From the NCBI GenBank assembly GCA_902775835.1, contig CACYNZ010000028.1, forward strand, positions 1 through 16,999: a DNA stretch of 16,999 nucleotides, in the 5' to 3' direction. The number at the start of each line of letters is the position of its first letter. The stretch's first letter is position 1. Below the pieces are notes generated by a model. That model did not search any database, was not told the DNA's origin, and saw only the letters and a program-made list of their open reading frames with translations. Of the stretch, positions 1 through 6,526 are shown one piece after another. The stretch comes from an uncultured Eubacteriales bacterium. Its GTDB lineage: Bacteria > Bacillota_A > Clostridia > Christensenellales > Aristaeellaceae. The position numbers and the translations under genes were made by a program.

Positions 1-12
1 TGTCCAGCGACA
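1..12 (+). repeat. Left terminal inverted repeat of the transposon
   Basis: TGTCCAGCGACA matches the inverted copy at 4071-4082 in 11 of 12 positions. The identity fades after base 12, so the tip is short, as in Tn7-like elements. Because it lies at the window edge I cannot exclude a slightly more distal end. Confidence 0.8.
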
Positions 13-102
13 CAATATCATGACCGCCGGGGACGGTTTTCCGACAGATTAGCATCGGAACAAGAAAGTGATAAGGATGACAGCGTGCCGCAAGAAGCGA
101 CA
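8..102 (+). repeat. Left-end array of three CGACA transposase-site candidates
   Basis: CGACA occurs in the same orientation at 8-12, 42-46 and 98-102, in contexts GCGACACAATATC, CCGACAGATTAGC and GCGACACGTTTTT. In Tn7- and Tn402-type ends the transposase binds repeated sites of about 20 bp, so these are the natural candidates. A promoter candidate for the element starts shortly after the array (154-159), so binding could also repress the operon. The motif is short; its significance rests on the mirrored array at the other end. Confidence 0.55.
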
Positions 103-129
103 CGTTTTTTTCTTTCCAGCCCCGTATTG

Positions 130-159
130 TTTCCATCGTTACCATGCATGTGATATAGT
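130..159 (+). promoter_or_regulatory. Candidate promoter of the transposon operon
   Basis: An extended -10 (TGATATAGT, 151-159) is preceded by a weak -35 candidate (TTTCCA, 130-135) at 18 bp. It lies after the left-end repeat array and upstream of the first gene. The -35 match is poor, so the call rests on the extended -10 and its location. Confidence 0.35.
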
Positions 160-193
160 CAGGTATCAACAGGGGAAGGATGGGACGTCTAAA

Positions 194-246
194 TAAAAAA
201 AGAGAGAGGAAGCACGAAGTTTGGCGACCCAGTTCTTCCTCTCTCT
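194..246 (-). terminator. Leftward-facing intrinsic terminator inside the left end
   Basis: A perfect 12-bp inverted repeat (AGAGAGAGGAAG at 201-212, CTTCCTCTCTCT at 235-246) has a 22-nt loop. Read on the minus strand it is followed by a run of T (complement of the A run at 194-200), the layout of an intrinsic terminator for transcripts leaving the element leftwards. On the plus strand it would fold in the leader of the first gene without a U tract. Confidence 0.55.
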
Positions 247-267
247 GCAGACGTTAACTGCACCGTT

Positions 268-882
268 ATGATACCGATAAATCTTCATCATTGCAATATC
301 TTTTCTGGGAACTTTTTGCAAGATACTTTCGACATGATCAGGCTGTATGTCCAATTTACCACTTCTCTGAATACATTCCGGCTTGAGTGCAATTGCTGTC
401 ATTGGAAAGGCAGCTGTATCCGGCATGGATATTATGAGCGCAGCTATTTGCTGACTGCAGGAGATCTTGTGGGAGAAGGAACGAAGATACGGATATTACG
501 GGTGAAATGCAAGCACTGTGGACGGACACACGCGATCCTTCCGGAGGAAATAGCGCCTTATCTGCCGTTCAGCACAGTGTTTATATTCCCAGTCCTTCGT
601 CTGTATTATGAAAAGAAAGAAACTATAGAATCGATATGCAGCAGGTTTCAGATAGCCATTCCTCAACTGTATCGATGGAAAAACCGGTTTGAAAAACAGA
701 AAGATCAGTTTCTCGGAGCATTGGAATCCGCAAAGCATGATGGAAAAGAAGCACTGACCTGGCTTTCAAAGATTCAGGACTATGGGGCGGAGTTTGCAGG
801 AAGGTATCTTTCGGTGACCGAGAAAATGCCGATGCAGCAACATGCGAATCCGCCAAATACCCGCCAGCCTGTTTTCGGCTGA
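268..882 (+). CDS. DUF6431-like zinc-ribbon/HTH protein of the transposon
   Basis: Recognised as resembling the DUF6431 family often found beside Firmicutes transposases; its biochemical role is not known to me. Seen: two CxxC pairs (C41/C44 and C81/C84 counting from ATG 268) form a probable zinc ribbon. A helix-turn-helix-like stretch follows at about residues 118-141 (ETIESICSRFQIAIPQLYRW). The tail is basic and low in structure. It is the first gene of the element, about 100 bp ahead of the transposase. Neither ATG has a clear ribosome binding site. ATG 334 is the more likely start, because family members begin at about the MIRLYVQF segment, which would give 182 residues. Inference: a DNA-binding accessory that could aid end recognition or target choice, the job done by the zinc-binding TniQ in related elements. 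Confidence 0.65.
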   Translation: MIPINLHHCNIFSGNFLQDTFDMIRLYVQFTTSLNTFRLECNCCHWKGSCIRHGYYERSYLLTAGDLVGEGTKIRILRVKCKHCGRTHAILPEEIAPYLPFSTVFIFPVLRLYYEKKETIESICSRFQIAIPQLYRWKNRFEKQKDQFLGALESAKHDGKEALTWLSKIQDYGAEFAGRYLSVTEKMPMQQHANPPNTRQPVFG

Positions 883-935
883 AGCCAGGAAACAGCACCA
901 CCCACACGACCTGTTCATTCACAGCGGCGGATAAG

Positions 936-970
936 CCTCCTAGAATGGATTCATCTTGAATCGAAGGAGG
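936..970 (+). promoter_or_regulatory. Hairpin that would mask the transposase ribosome binding site
   Basis: CCTCCT (936-941) pairs with AGGAGG (965-970), and GATTC (948-952) pairs with GAATC (958-962). The strong ribosome binding site of the transposase (AAGGAGG, 9 to 14 bases before ATG 979) is therefore inside a stem. In other transposons such structures limit transposase translation from read-through mRNA; here that is an inference from the fold drawn by eye. Confidence 0.4.
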
Positions 971-978
971 AATCCACC

Positions 979-2250
979 ATGACCACCAATTCACCCGGCA
1001 CTCCCACACCCGAACAGATTGCTACAGCACAATGGCGCTTTGGTCTCATTGCGCCGGTGATTCAGGACACCTACCTGGAAGTTTCGGAGATAGCCTACTA
1101 CAGGCGTATCACGGAACAGCCCCTTACCCGCCCGGATGGCGTTGAGGTGCAGCTCAGTCCGAGTACTCTCCAGAAGTGGACGTCGGAGTACCGGCGTTAT
1201 GGCTTTGATGTGCTCATTCCCAGGGAACGGGCCGATAAAGGATCTACCAGAGTGCTTACGCCGGAAGCCGAGGAAGAGATCCACCGCGTGCTGGAGAAGT
1301 TTCCCCGGCTCAAGGGTCAGCAGATCTGTGAGCATCTGAAAGAGCATGGTTTTGCTGCCATGACGCTCAGTCCCCGCAGCGTCCAGCGATATATCCGCAG
1401 TCACGATCTGCGCAATCCGGTTTACCGGCAGGAAAAAGACAGGAAGGCATTCGAAGCTCCGGAGTTCGGAGATATCTGGCAGGCGGATACGTGCTACTTT
1501 CCTTATATTACTGAGGATGGAAAGAATCGCCGCACTTATTGCATCTGCATCCTGGATGACCATTCCCGGCTGGTTGTCGCTTCGGAGATGTTCTACGAGG
1601 ATTCTGCGGCCAACTTCCAGAAGGTGCTCAAGGACGCGATTGCCCGCTTCGGAATTCCGCGAAAACTGCTGCTGGACAACGGCTCGCCTTATGCCAATGA
1701 ACAGCTTTCGCTGATCTGTGGAACCCTTGGCATTGTCATTGTCCACTGCCGGCCCAGGGACGGGGCTGAAAAAGGCAAACAGGAACGCTATTGGCGGCGT
1801 GTCAAGGAGCAGCTCCTTTTCGGACTTGATACTTCTGAGATTCACAGTCTGAAGCAGTTTAACGGCATCTATGCCGATTACGTCCACAGGTACAACCACA
1901 GTTTCCACGAGGGAATCAATGGAAAGCCCTACGAGCGCTACGAAAAGTCAGCTGCGAAACTTCGCCGCCCGGAATCTGAAGAATGGCTGAATACCAGCTT
2001 TATGAACCGGGTTACCCGCAAAGTGAAGGGCGATGCCACTGTCACGATTGACAATGTCCAGTACGATGTTCCTCAGCAGTTCATTCGCACCAAAGTGGAG
2101 ATCCGCTATGTTCCGCATGATATGACCACAGCCTGCATCTATTACAACGGACAGAAGTTCCCGATCCGGAAGACGAACAAGGTGGAGAACTGTCAGACCC
2201 GCCGGGCCACGACGAGTCTGACGCTGGATTATTCGAAGGCGGGTGCGTAA
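979..2250 (+). CDS. DDE transposase, TniA/TnsB/Mu type
   Basis: The transposase cuts and joins the element ends. Seen in 423 residues: an N-terminal helix-turn-helix region (about 55-145, including LSPSTLQKWTSEYRRYGF), then an integrase (rve) core. The probable catalytic triad is D170 (DIWQADTC), D233 (LLDNGSPY) and E269 (GKQERYW), with exactly 35 residues between the last two, the classical DD(35)E spacing. The segment around RYNHSFHEGINGKPYERY and the following beta-rich C-terminus resemble the Mu-transposase C-terminal domain of TniA/TnsB proteins. It is shorter than TnsB (about 700) or TniA (about 560), closer to IS481/IS21 sizes. The start has a strong AAGGAGGA site, which a hairpin may mask. 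The next gene, an AAA ATPase, begins one base after the stop, which argues for a two-component transposase. An IS481-like label is possible from the core alone. Confidence 0.9.
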   Translation: MTTNSPGTPTPEQIATAQWRFGLIAPVIQDTYLEVSEIAYYRRITEQPLTRPDGVEVQLSPSTLQKWTSEYRRYGFDVLIPRERADKGSTRVLTPEAEEEIHRVLEKFPRLKGQQICEHLKEHGFAAMTLSPRSVQRYIRSHDLRNPVYRQEKDRKAFEAPEFGDIWQADTCYFPYITEDGKNRRTYCICILDDHSRLVVASEMFYEDSAANFQKVLKDAIARFGIPRKLLLDNGSPYANEQLSLICGTLGIVIVHCRPRDGAEKGKQERYWRRVKEQLLFGLDTSEIHSLKQFNGIYADYVHRYNHSFHEGINGKPYERYEKSAAKLRRPESEEWLNTSFMNRVTRKVKGDATVTIDNVQYDVPQQFIRTKVEIRYVPHDMTTACIYYNGQKFPIRKTNKVENCQTRRATTSLTLDYSKAGA

Positions 2251-2251
2251 G

Positions 2252-3064
2252 ATGGCAGAAGCCTTTGCGTATTACGGTCTTCGGTATAACCCGTTCGAAA
2301 AGGAAAACGCCAATAAAGGCAATGCGTTTCCTTCCAGAGACTTTCAGGAAGTCAGCGGACGTCTGAACAGCCTGACCGCCAGCCGGGGAATCGGCGTGTT
2401 TACCGCTTCACCCGGGGTGGGTAAAACAATGGCAATCCGGTGCTTCATGGAAGATCTGAATCCGAACCTGTTTGCCACAGGATATATTTCTCTTTCCACC
2501 GTGACCGTCGGGGAATTTTACCGACAGTGGTGCGATCTGCTGGGCGTGGAGAAGAAGGGCGGTAAGCCTGGCATGCTCCGGAATATGAAAGAGCAGATGA
2601 GAAACATGTACAAAGCCAAACACCAGCCGCTTTTTCTGGTGCTGGATGAGGCGCAGTATCTTTCGACCGCGATTCTCAACGACCTGAAGATTATCCTGAA
2701 TTTTGACTGTGACTCTCTGAACTGTGTATGTCTGGTATTATGTGGAGAGCCGCATTTCAACAATACCCTGTACAAACCGGTACACGAAGCGCTGCTCCAG
2801 CGTGTGACGGTTCATTACAATCTCCGGGGACTGCAGGATGATGAAATCGCCGACTATGTACGGCACAAGATTACGATGGCAGGCGGAGCCACAACCATTC
2901 TGGCGGACTCCGCACTCAACGCCATTCACGGACACTCTCACGGGACGCCCCGAGTGATTGACAATCTCATGAAAGACGCTCTCCGGATTGGTGCTCAGAA
3001 TGACAAGCAGGTCATTGACTCTGATGTGATCCTGGCTGCTGTCGAGAACCGGAACCTGATGTAG
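2252..3064 (+). CDS. AAA ATPase transposition regulator, TniB/TnsC/ExeA type
   Basis: Proteins of this family bind ATP and DNA, form oligomers and direct the partner transposase to a target. Seen in 270 residues: Walker A at 52-59 (ASPGVGKT), Walker B at 127-135 (LFLVLDEAQ), a possible arginine-finger region (EALLQRV) and a sensor-2-like GTPRVID near the C-terminus. The N-terminus, with YYGLRYNPFEK, is typical of ExeA/TniB-like ATPases. I chose ATG 2252 over the in-frame GTG at 2243 because it lies one base after the transposase stop, and translation is probably coupled. The DEAQ Walker B and compact size fit TniB and ExeA better than IstB or DnaA-like proteins. Confidence 0.88.
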   Translation: MAEAFAYYGLRYNPFEKENANKGNAFPSRDFQEVSGRLNSLTASRGIGVFTASPGVGKTMAIRCFMEDLNPNLFATGYISLSTVTVGEFYRQWCDLLGVEKKGGKPGMLRNMKEQMRNMYKAKHQPLFLVLDEAQYLSTAILNDLKIILNFDCDSLNCVCLVLCGEPHFNNTLYKPVHEALLQRVTVHYNLRGLQDDEIADYVRHKITMAGGATTILADSALNAIHGHSHGTPRVIDNLMKDALRIGAQNDKQVIDSDVILAAVENRNLM

Positions 3065-3068
3065 TTCC

Positions 3069-3896
3069 ATGCATGTGACAAAGGAACAGATCCGCCAGGC
3101 GCGAAAGACCAACCTGGCGGATTTTCTCCTGCGGGAGTATCCGGCTGATGTGAAGATTGTCGGCACCAGCCTCTGCCTGAGAAAGAACCCAAGCCTTTAT
3201 GTGAAGCGATCCATTCCCGGATACTATGATTTTGCTACGGGCGAGCACGGAAACAGCATTGATTTCCTGACGCGCTATCTCCATTACTCATTTACGGACG
3301 CCGTTAAAACTCTTTGCTGTATCGGGACCTCCTCATTGAATGTACCTGCCGAAAAGAAGCAATTCTCTCTTCCGCAGCGGTCCGGACCTCCTTTCCGCAG
3401 GATAACGGAGTATCTGACCAGGCGTGGGATTCCTGAGGATCTGGTAAAGTATCTGATTCAGAAAAGACTGCTGTACCAGGACCTGTACGGAAATGCTGTA
3501 TTTGTGGATCCGAATGAAAGCTACTGTGAAATACGCGGCACGGGAACCGGGAACCACTTTCATGGCTGCCGGAAAAAAGCAAGCGACCGATTCTGGTATA
3601 TTCTGACGAACCCAAAACCAGAAGCTGTGTATATCTGTGAGGCTGCTATTGATGCACTCAGCCTCATGTTGATTCACCAGCAAGAAGGGAAAAACATTCC
3701 TGCTGCGTATGTCAGCATTGGCGGGGTTGCGAACCAACGAACGATTGACCGTCTCAAAAGGAAGCATGGAGTGGTCTTAGCCGTTGACAATGACCCTGCC
3801 GGCGAAGAATGCAGAAAGAGGAATCCTGATCTTCCTGCTGTGATTCCTGACAGAAAAGACTGGAATGAGGATCTCCAGCAAAACAGAGCATTGTGA
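3069..3896 (+). CDS. CHC2-like/Toprim (DUF3991-type) primase-like protein
   Basis: Seen in 275 residues: an N-terminal segment like the DnaG CHC2 zinc-finger domain (GYYDFATGEHGNSIDFL, about 51-67), but with the zinc ligands mostly absent. A Toprim domain follows at about 185-270, with the acidic residue E191 (VYICEAAIDAL) and the D240/D242 pair (AVDNDPAGEE), ending in KDWNEDLQ, which is common in DUF3991/Toprim proteins of mobile elements. Toprim domains coordinate magnesium in primases, topoisomerases and some nucleases. It starts 4 bases after the ATPase stop with a weak ribosome binding site, so coupling is likely. The DnaG catalytic core is not complete. Inference: it could process replication or cointegrate intermediates, or act as a nuclease in place of TnsA; the sequence does not decide. 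Confidence 0.8.
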   Translation: MHVTKEQIRQARKTNLADFLLREYPADVKIVGTSLCLRKNPSLYVKRSIPGYYDFATGEHGNSIDFLTRYLHYSFTDAVKTLCCIGTSSLNVPAEKKQFSLPQRSGPPFRRITEYLTRRGIPEDLVKYLIQKRLLYQDLYGNAVFVDPNESYCEIRGTGTGNHFHGCRKKASDRFWYILTNPKPEAVYICEAAIDALSLMLIHQQEGKNIPAAYVSIGGVANQRTIDRLKRKHGVVLAVDNDPAGEECRKRNPDLPAVIPDRKDWNEDLQQNRAL

Positions 3897-3906
3897 TATG
3901 AAAAAT

Positions 3907-3940
3907 GCGGGCCGGTATTTCCGGTTCCGCTTTTGCTTTG
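3907..3940 (+). terminator. Terminator of the transposon operon
   Basis: GCGG.GCCGG (3907-3915) and CCGG..CCGC (3921-3930) form an interrupted GC-rich stem around TATTT, followed by TTTTGCTTTG. It lies 10 bases after the Toprim gene stop and before the right-end repeat array. Confidence 0.7.
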
Positions 3941-3971
3941 TTGGAAACTTGAATTGACACCGGTAAAAATA

Positions 3972-4075
3972 TGTCGTAGCGTTGCCTGTTATGTGTCTTT
4001 GACGCGGATTACATTTCAGGCCGATGTCGTCAGCACGGAAAACAATCTGGCATTTGCGACCACGTCAATTTGTCG
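3972..4075 (-). repeat. Right-end array of three inverted CGACA sites
   Basis: TGTCG (CGACA on the minus strand) occurs at 3972-3976, 4025-4029 and 4071-4075, all pointing inward from the right tip. This mirrors the left array with similar spacing of roughly 45 to 55 bp. Flanking bases are loosely AT-rich after the core, as on the left (for example CGACATATTTT at the innermost site). Confidence 0.55.
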
Positions 4076-4082
4076 CCGGACA
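4071..4082 (-). repeat. Right terminal inverted repeat of the transposon
   Basis: The plus strand reads TGTCGCCGGACA, the inverse of the left tip with one mismatch. The recognisable flavodoxin-type coding sequence begins just beyond it, which fixes the boundary independently. Confidence 0.82.
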
Positions 4083-4337
4083 CGCAGGTGTGACGCGGCG
4101 CACAGCCATTTTCTGGAGGGAAAGCGCTGTGTGCTGATCGCCTGCGCTGGCGGAACCGGCCGGGGAACGCTGGAATGCCTGACGCAGTTCGAGCGCGGAC
4201 TGACACACATGGGCATGCGGGTCTATGACCGTATTCCGGTGGTTCGCTACAACCGGGCATATATGCTGCCCGCCCTGCAGGAAGCAGGAAAAACCTATGC
4301 GGCCTGCCTGGAAAACGGCTTTGACATGTATTACTGA
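4083..4337 (+). pseudogene. 3' remnant of a flavodoxin-family (NADPH-dependent FMN reductase-like) gene cut by the transposon
   Basis: Directly after the transposon tip the frame reads HFLEGKRCVLIACAGGTGRG and continues to GFDMYY and a stop. This resembles the C-terminal half of multimeric-flavodoxin/WrbA-like oxidoreductases, where a basic EGK-type stretch, a beta strand and an AGG/GT loop precede the last helices. About 84 codons remain and there is no start codon at the front. The same frame stays open leftwards into the transposon end, but that part is chance. The 5' half should lie just before position 1. The intact gene would be a soluble FMN-binding redox protein. The exact family is uncertain from this fragment. 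Confidence 0.7.
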
Positions 4338-4402
4338 TTCCGGTTTTCTGTCCCGGAAGAGCAGTATCCGAGCCTGCATCATCAGTTTCCTGCAAACAAA
4401 GC

Positions 4403-4450
4403 AGCCGCCGGTATGATCGGGAAGACCATACCAGCGGCTATTGTTATTTT
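4403..4450 (+). terminator. Intrinsic terminator after the flavodoxin remnant
   Basis: AGCCGC-C-GGTATG (4403-4415) pairs with CATACC-A-GCGGCT (4427-4439): two perfect 6-bp stems broken by one C/A mismatch. A T-rich tail follows (TATTGTTATTTT). It probably terminated the now broken flavodoxin gene. Confidence 0.75.
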
Positions 4451-4468
4451 GGGGTTCACTTTTATAAT
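4441..4468 (+). promoter_or_regulatory. Candidate promoter of the Xre-like/kinase operon
   Basis: A perfect TATAAT (4463-4468) follows TTGTTA (4441-4446) at 16 bp. The start would fall near 4475, leaving a leader of about 115 bases before the ATG at 4591. The -35 overlaps the T tail of the preceding terminator. Confidence 0.5.
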
Positions 4469-4590
4469 GAATGGGAAGGGGATACAGTCAGGCCGATTCT
4501 GTCTGCACGGGAAGTTCAGGAAGCAGGACGAAAACCATTTTTCATTGAACTGCCGGCTGTGGATTCGAACCAGTCAAAGGAAGGTATGTT

Positions 4591-5040
4591 ATGGATCAGA
4601 ACAGGCTCAGCACAGAAGAACTCTTTGCTCTTCTCTTCAAGACATCCAGCCTCCCTCTTTTTCTGGAAGAAAAAGTGTCGGATATTACGCTGCCCGCTTT
4701 TCATGATTATATTTCTTTATTGTGTACGGGGCAAAACGAAATCCCCGAGCATATCATACACCGCTCAGGACTGGAAAGATCATACGGGCATCAGCTTTTC
4801 AGCGGAAGGAGAACTCCGTCAAGGGATACGGTACTGCAGCTTGCCTTTGGGTTTTCGCTGTCTGTAACCGATACGCAGGAGCTGTTGAAAGTTGCCAGGA
4901 AGAGTCCTCTGTATCCGCGGGTCAAAAGAGATTCTGCCATCGTTTACTGCCTCTATCATGGTAAGTCTTTTATGGATACGCAAATCATTCTTCAGGATTT
5001 AGGCTTGCCCGTTTTGGGTGGAGGACGAAGAAATGATTGA
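4591..5040 (+). CDS. Xre-like helix-turn-helix protein preceding a Ser/Thr kinase
   Basis: A 149-residue cytoplasmic protein with no signal peptide or membrane segment. The middle (about 50-100: IHRSGLERSYGHQLFSGRR, then TPSRDTVLQLAFGFSLS) has the spacing of an Xre/lambda-repressor-like helix-turn-helix with the family's NGxR-like turn replaced by SGRRTPSRD. It has a strong ribosome binding site (AAGGAAGG, 6 bases before ATG). Its last 8 bases overlap the kinase ATG at 5033, so the two proteins are made together. I recall similar short proteins next to PknB-type kinases in gut Firmicutes but know no tested function. Inference: a DNA-binding or adaptor partner that may be phosphorylated by the kinase. 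Confidence 0.7.
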   Translation: MDQNRLSTEELFALLFKTSSLPLFLEEKVSDITLPAFHDYISLLCTGQNEIPEHIIHRSGLERSYGHQLFSGRRTPSRDTVLQLAFGFSLSVTDTQELLKVARKSPLYPRVKRDSAIVYCLYHGKSFMDTQIILQDLGLPVLGGGRRND

Positions 5041-6430
5041 CAACAAATCCGCTGTACAGGAAATAGAGAGCATGTTTTCAAACGCAGGGTATCCTGCAGA
5101 GTTTCTGGCTGATTATGATCAGCTGGAATGCCTCGCTTCGCATCATGGACGGGAAACCTTCCTGGTATCCAAAAAGGAAACGCAGGAACTTTTCATTGCA
5201 AAATGTTATGATACTTCGCTGTTTTCGGTACCGAATACGGAAAGTATACTGCGCAGCCTTCGTCATGAGGGGATCCCGGATTATTGCGCCAGCTATCGAA
5301 ACGACTCTGTGTTTATCATGGTGCGTTCCTATATCGAAGGAACTCCGCTCAGCGATTATGCCCGGGACAGGGAATTATCCCAGGAAGAAATCGTGCGTAT
5401 CTGCGTAAAGCTTGCGGACGTAATCATTTATCTTCATCGCCAGACGCCGCCCGTCATTCATCGTGATATAAAACCGGAAAATATCATCATTACGGAAAAA
5501 GAAGACGTAGTTCTGATTGACTTCGACATTGCAAGGACGTTCAAAACCACAGAGAAGACGGATACGGTCTTCTTCGGGACAAAAGGATACGCACCGCCTG
5601 AACAATACGGCTTTACGCAGACTGATTCCAGGTCTGATATATACTCCTTTGGCGTGCTGCTTCGTTTCCTTCTGACGGACAGCATACGGGAAAATAACAA
5701 AATCCGTCTCTACAGACCGCTGAAAATCATTATTGCCAGATGCACGGCTTTTGCTCCGGAGAATCGTTATTCTGATATGAATCAGGTGAAGCGGGCGCTG
5801 CTCCTGGCAAATCCGCGTTCTCAGGCACTGAAATTCATGAGAATTCTGATGTGCGCTGCCGCGGTACTGGCGGTTCTTTTCTTTGCGGGGAACGCCATTT
5901 ACAGGCGGATTACCTACAACCCTTTTACAGATGGAACGGTCATTCCCCGGGTCATGCCGGATGAAGATCGTCAGCGGGAGGCAGTCGCCTATCTTCATGA
6001 TCGATATGGAACGAATATCTTTAATATCAGATCCATGCATTATACTGTAGGAATGCTGAAGGATACCCTGACTGAGATCTATGGTATGGATAATGACTAT
6101 GTCCGGATTCCCAGTGCGCTAGAGCCCCCGCAGGAAAATGCATCCCACTTTTTACCCTGGTCGCTGGACGATATGCAATTCATTGACAGGGATTATCTGG
6201 CGTATTTCGTGACAAAAACCTACTGGCCCGAGGTGGCTGCAGACTGGTCATCTATCAAAGGGACCCCGGAAGAATACCCGGGGATTACAGTGTCATTGAA
6301 ATGGTGCGAAGATCATGGAATTCTGACAGGTGTAAACCGTCCAAGGGATGTTTCCTGCGGAGAAGTGGCTGTTGCATTTGCGAATGCTGATAAAGTATAT
6401 GCCATGATGCAGGACGATCAGAAAAAATAA
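5033..6430 (+). CDS. Membrane-anchored serine/threonine protein kinase
   Basis: Seen in 465 residues from ATG 5033: a Hanks-type kinase domain (about 28-260) with probable ATP-binding lysine K57 (FIAKCYD), the HRDIKPEN catalytic loop at 143-150, the metal-binding motif DFD at 163-165 in place of DFG, the GTKGYAPPEQYG activation/P+1 region at 182-193 and SDIYSFGVLL at 201-210. The glycine-rich loop is poorly conserved. One membrane helix (about 268-288) precedes an outside C-terminal domain of some 170 residues whose end (VSLKWCEDHGILTGV) has a weak S-layer-homology-like look. No PASTA repeats are present, so it is not a typical PrkC. I chose ATG 5033 over GTG 5018 because GGAGG lies 8 bases upstream. 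It probably senses an extracellular signal and phosphorylates a cytoplasmic target, perhaps the upstream Xre-like protein. Confidence 0.9.
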   Translation: MIDNKSAVQEIESMFSNAGYPAEFLADYDQLECLASHHGRETFLVSKKETQELFIAKCYDTSLFSVPNTESILRSLRHEGIPDYCASYRNDSVFIMVRSYIEGTPLSDYARDRELSQEEIVRICVKLADVIIYLHRQTPPVIHRDIKPENIIITEKEDVVLIDFDIARTFKTTEKTDTVFFGTKGYAPPEQYGFTQTDSRSDIYSFGVLLRFLLTDSIRENNKIRLYRPLKIIIARCTAFAPENRYSDMNQVKRALLLANPRSQALKFMRILMCAAAVLAVLFFAGNAIYRRITYNPFTDGTVIPRVMPDEDRQREAVAYLHDRYGTNIFNIRSMHYTVGMLKDTLTEIYGMDNDYVRIPSALEPPQENASHFLPWSLDDMQFIDRDYLAYFVTKTYWPEVAADWSSIKGTPEEYPGITVSLKWCEDHGILTGVNRPRDVSCGEVAVAFANADKVYAMMQDDQKK

Positions 6431-6439
6431 TCTGCGCAT

Positions 6440-6463
6440 GTGGGCATGATGCCCACCTATTTC
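6440..6463 (+). terminator. Hairpin after the kinase gene, weak terminator
   Basis: GTGGGCA (6440-6446) and TGCCCAC (6450-6456) form a perfect 7-bp stem with a TGA loop, 9 bases after the kinase stop. The tail (CTATTTCC) has few T residues, so termination may be partial and the lipoprotein gene may be read through. Confidence 0.5.
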
Positions 6464-6526
6464 CCACCGCAGGATGATAGAATCAGGCAAGAGTTCCAAT
6501 AATGAAGCAATTGGAGGGAAATGAAA

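Larger units (their letters stand above)
1..4082 (+). mobile_element. TniA/TniB-type (Tn7/Mu-like) transposon with DUF6431 and Toprim genes
   Basis: Seen: a 12-bp left end at the first base of the window (TGTCCAGCGACA) is matched by an inverted copy at 4071-4082 (TGTCCGGCGACA when read inward), 11 of 12 identical, with the TGT...ACA tips used by Tn7, Tn402 and Mu-type transposases. Between them lie four same-strand genes: a DUF6431-like protein, a DDE transposase, an AAA ATPase and a CHC2/Toprim protein, followed by a terminator. Each end carries three CGACA motifs pointing inward. The right end sits inside a truncated flavodoxin-family reading frame, so an insertion is evident. Family knowledge: a DDE transposase paired with an AAA regulator is the core of Tn7, Tn402/Tn5053 and Mu. 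No TnsA, TniQ or resolvase was found. The target duplication cannot be checked because the bases before position 1 are missing; a 5-bp duplication would read CGCAG. Confidence 0.85.

Noticed and set aside
991..1908. Minus-strand open frame of 305 codons
   Set aside because: Antisense to the transposase, whose DDE motifs and ribosome binding site are clear.
3933..4082. Transposon-side part of the open frame that runs into the flavodoxin remnant
   Set aside because: It spans the right-end repeat array and lacks similarity to anything; continuity across the tip is chance.
4550..4580. Minus strand contains GGTTCGAATCC, the consensus of a tRNA T arm
   Set aside because: Only about 3 bp of the T stem can pair, there is no matching acceptor 5' strand, anticodon arm or D arm, and the stretch runs into the ribosome binding site of the next gene. 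At most a chance match or an old remnant.
5018..5032. GTG start for the kinase five codons upstream
   Set aside because: The GGAGG that would serve as ribosome binding site lies inside this stretch and is well spaced for ATG 5033.
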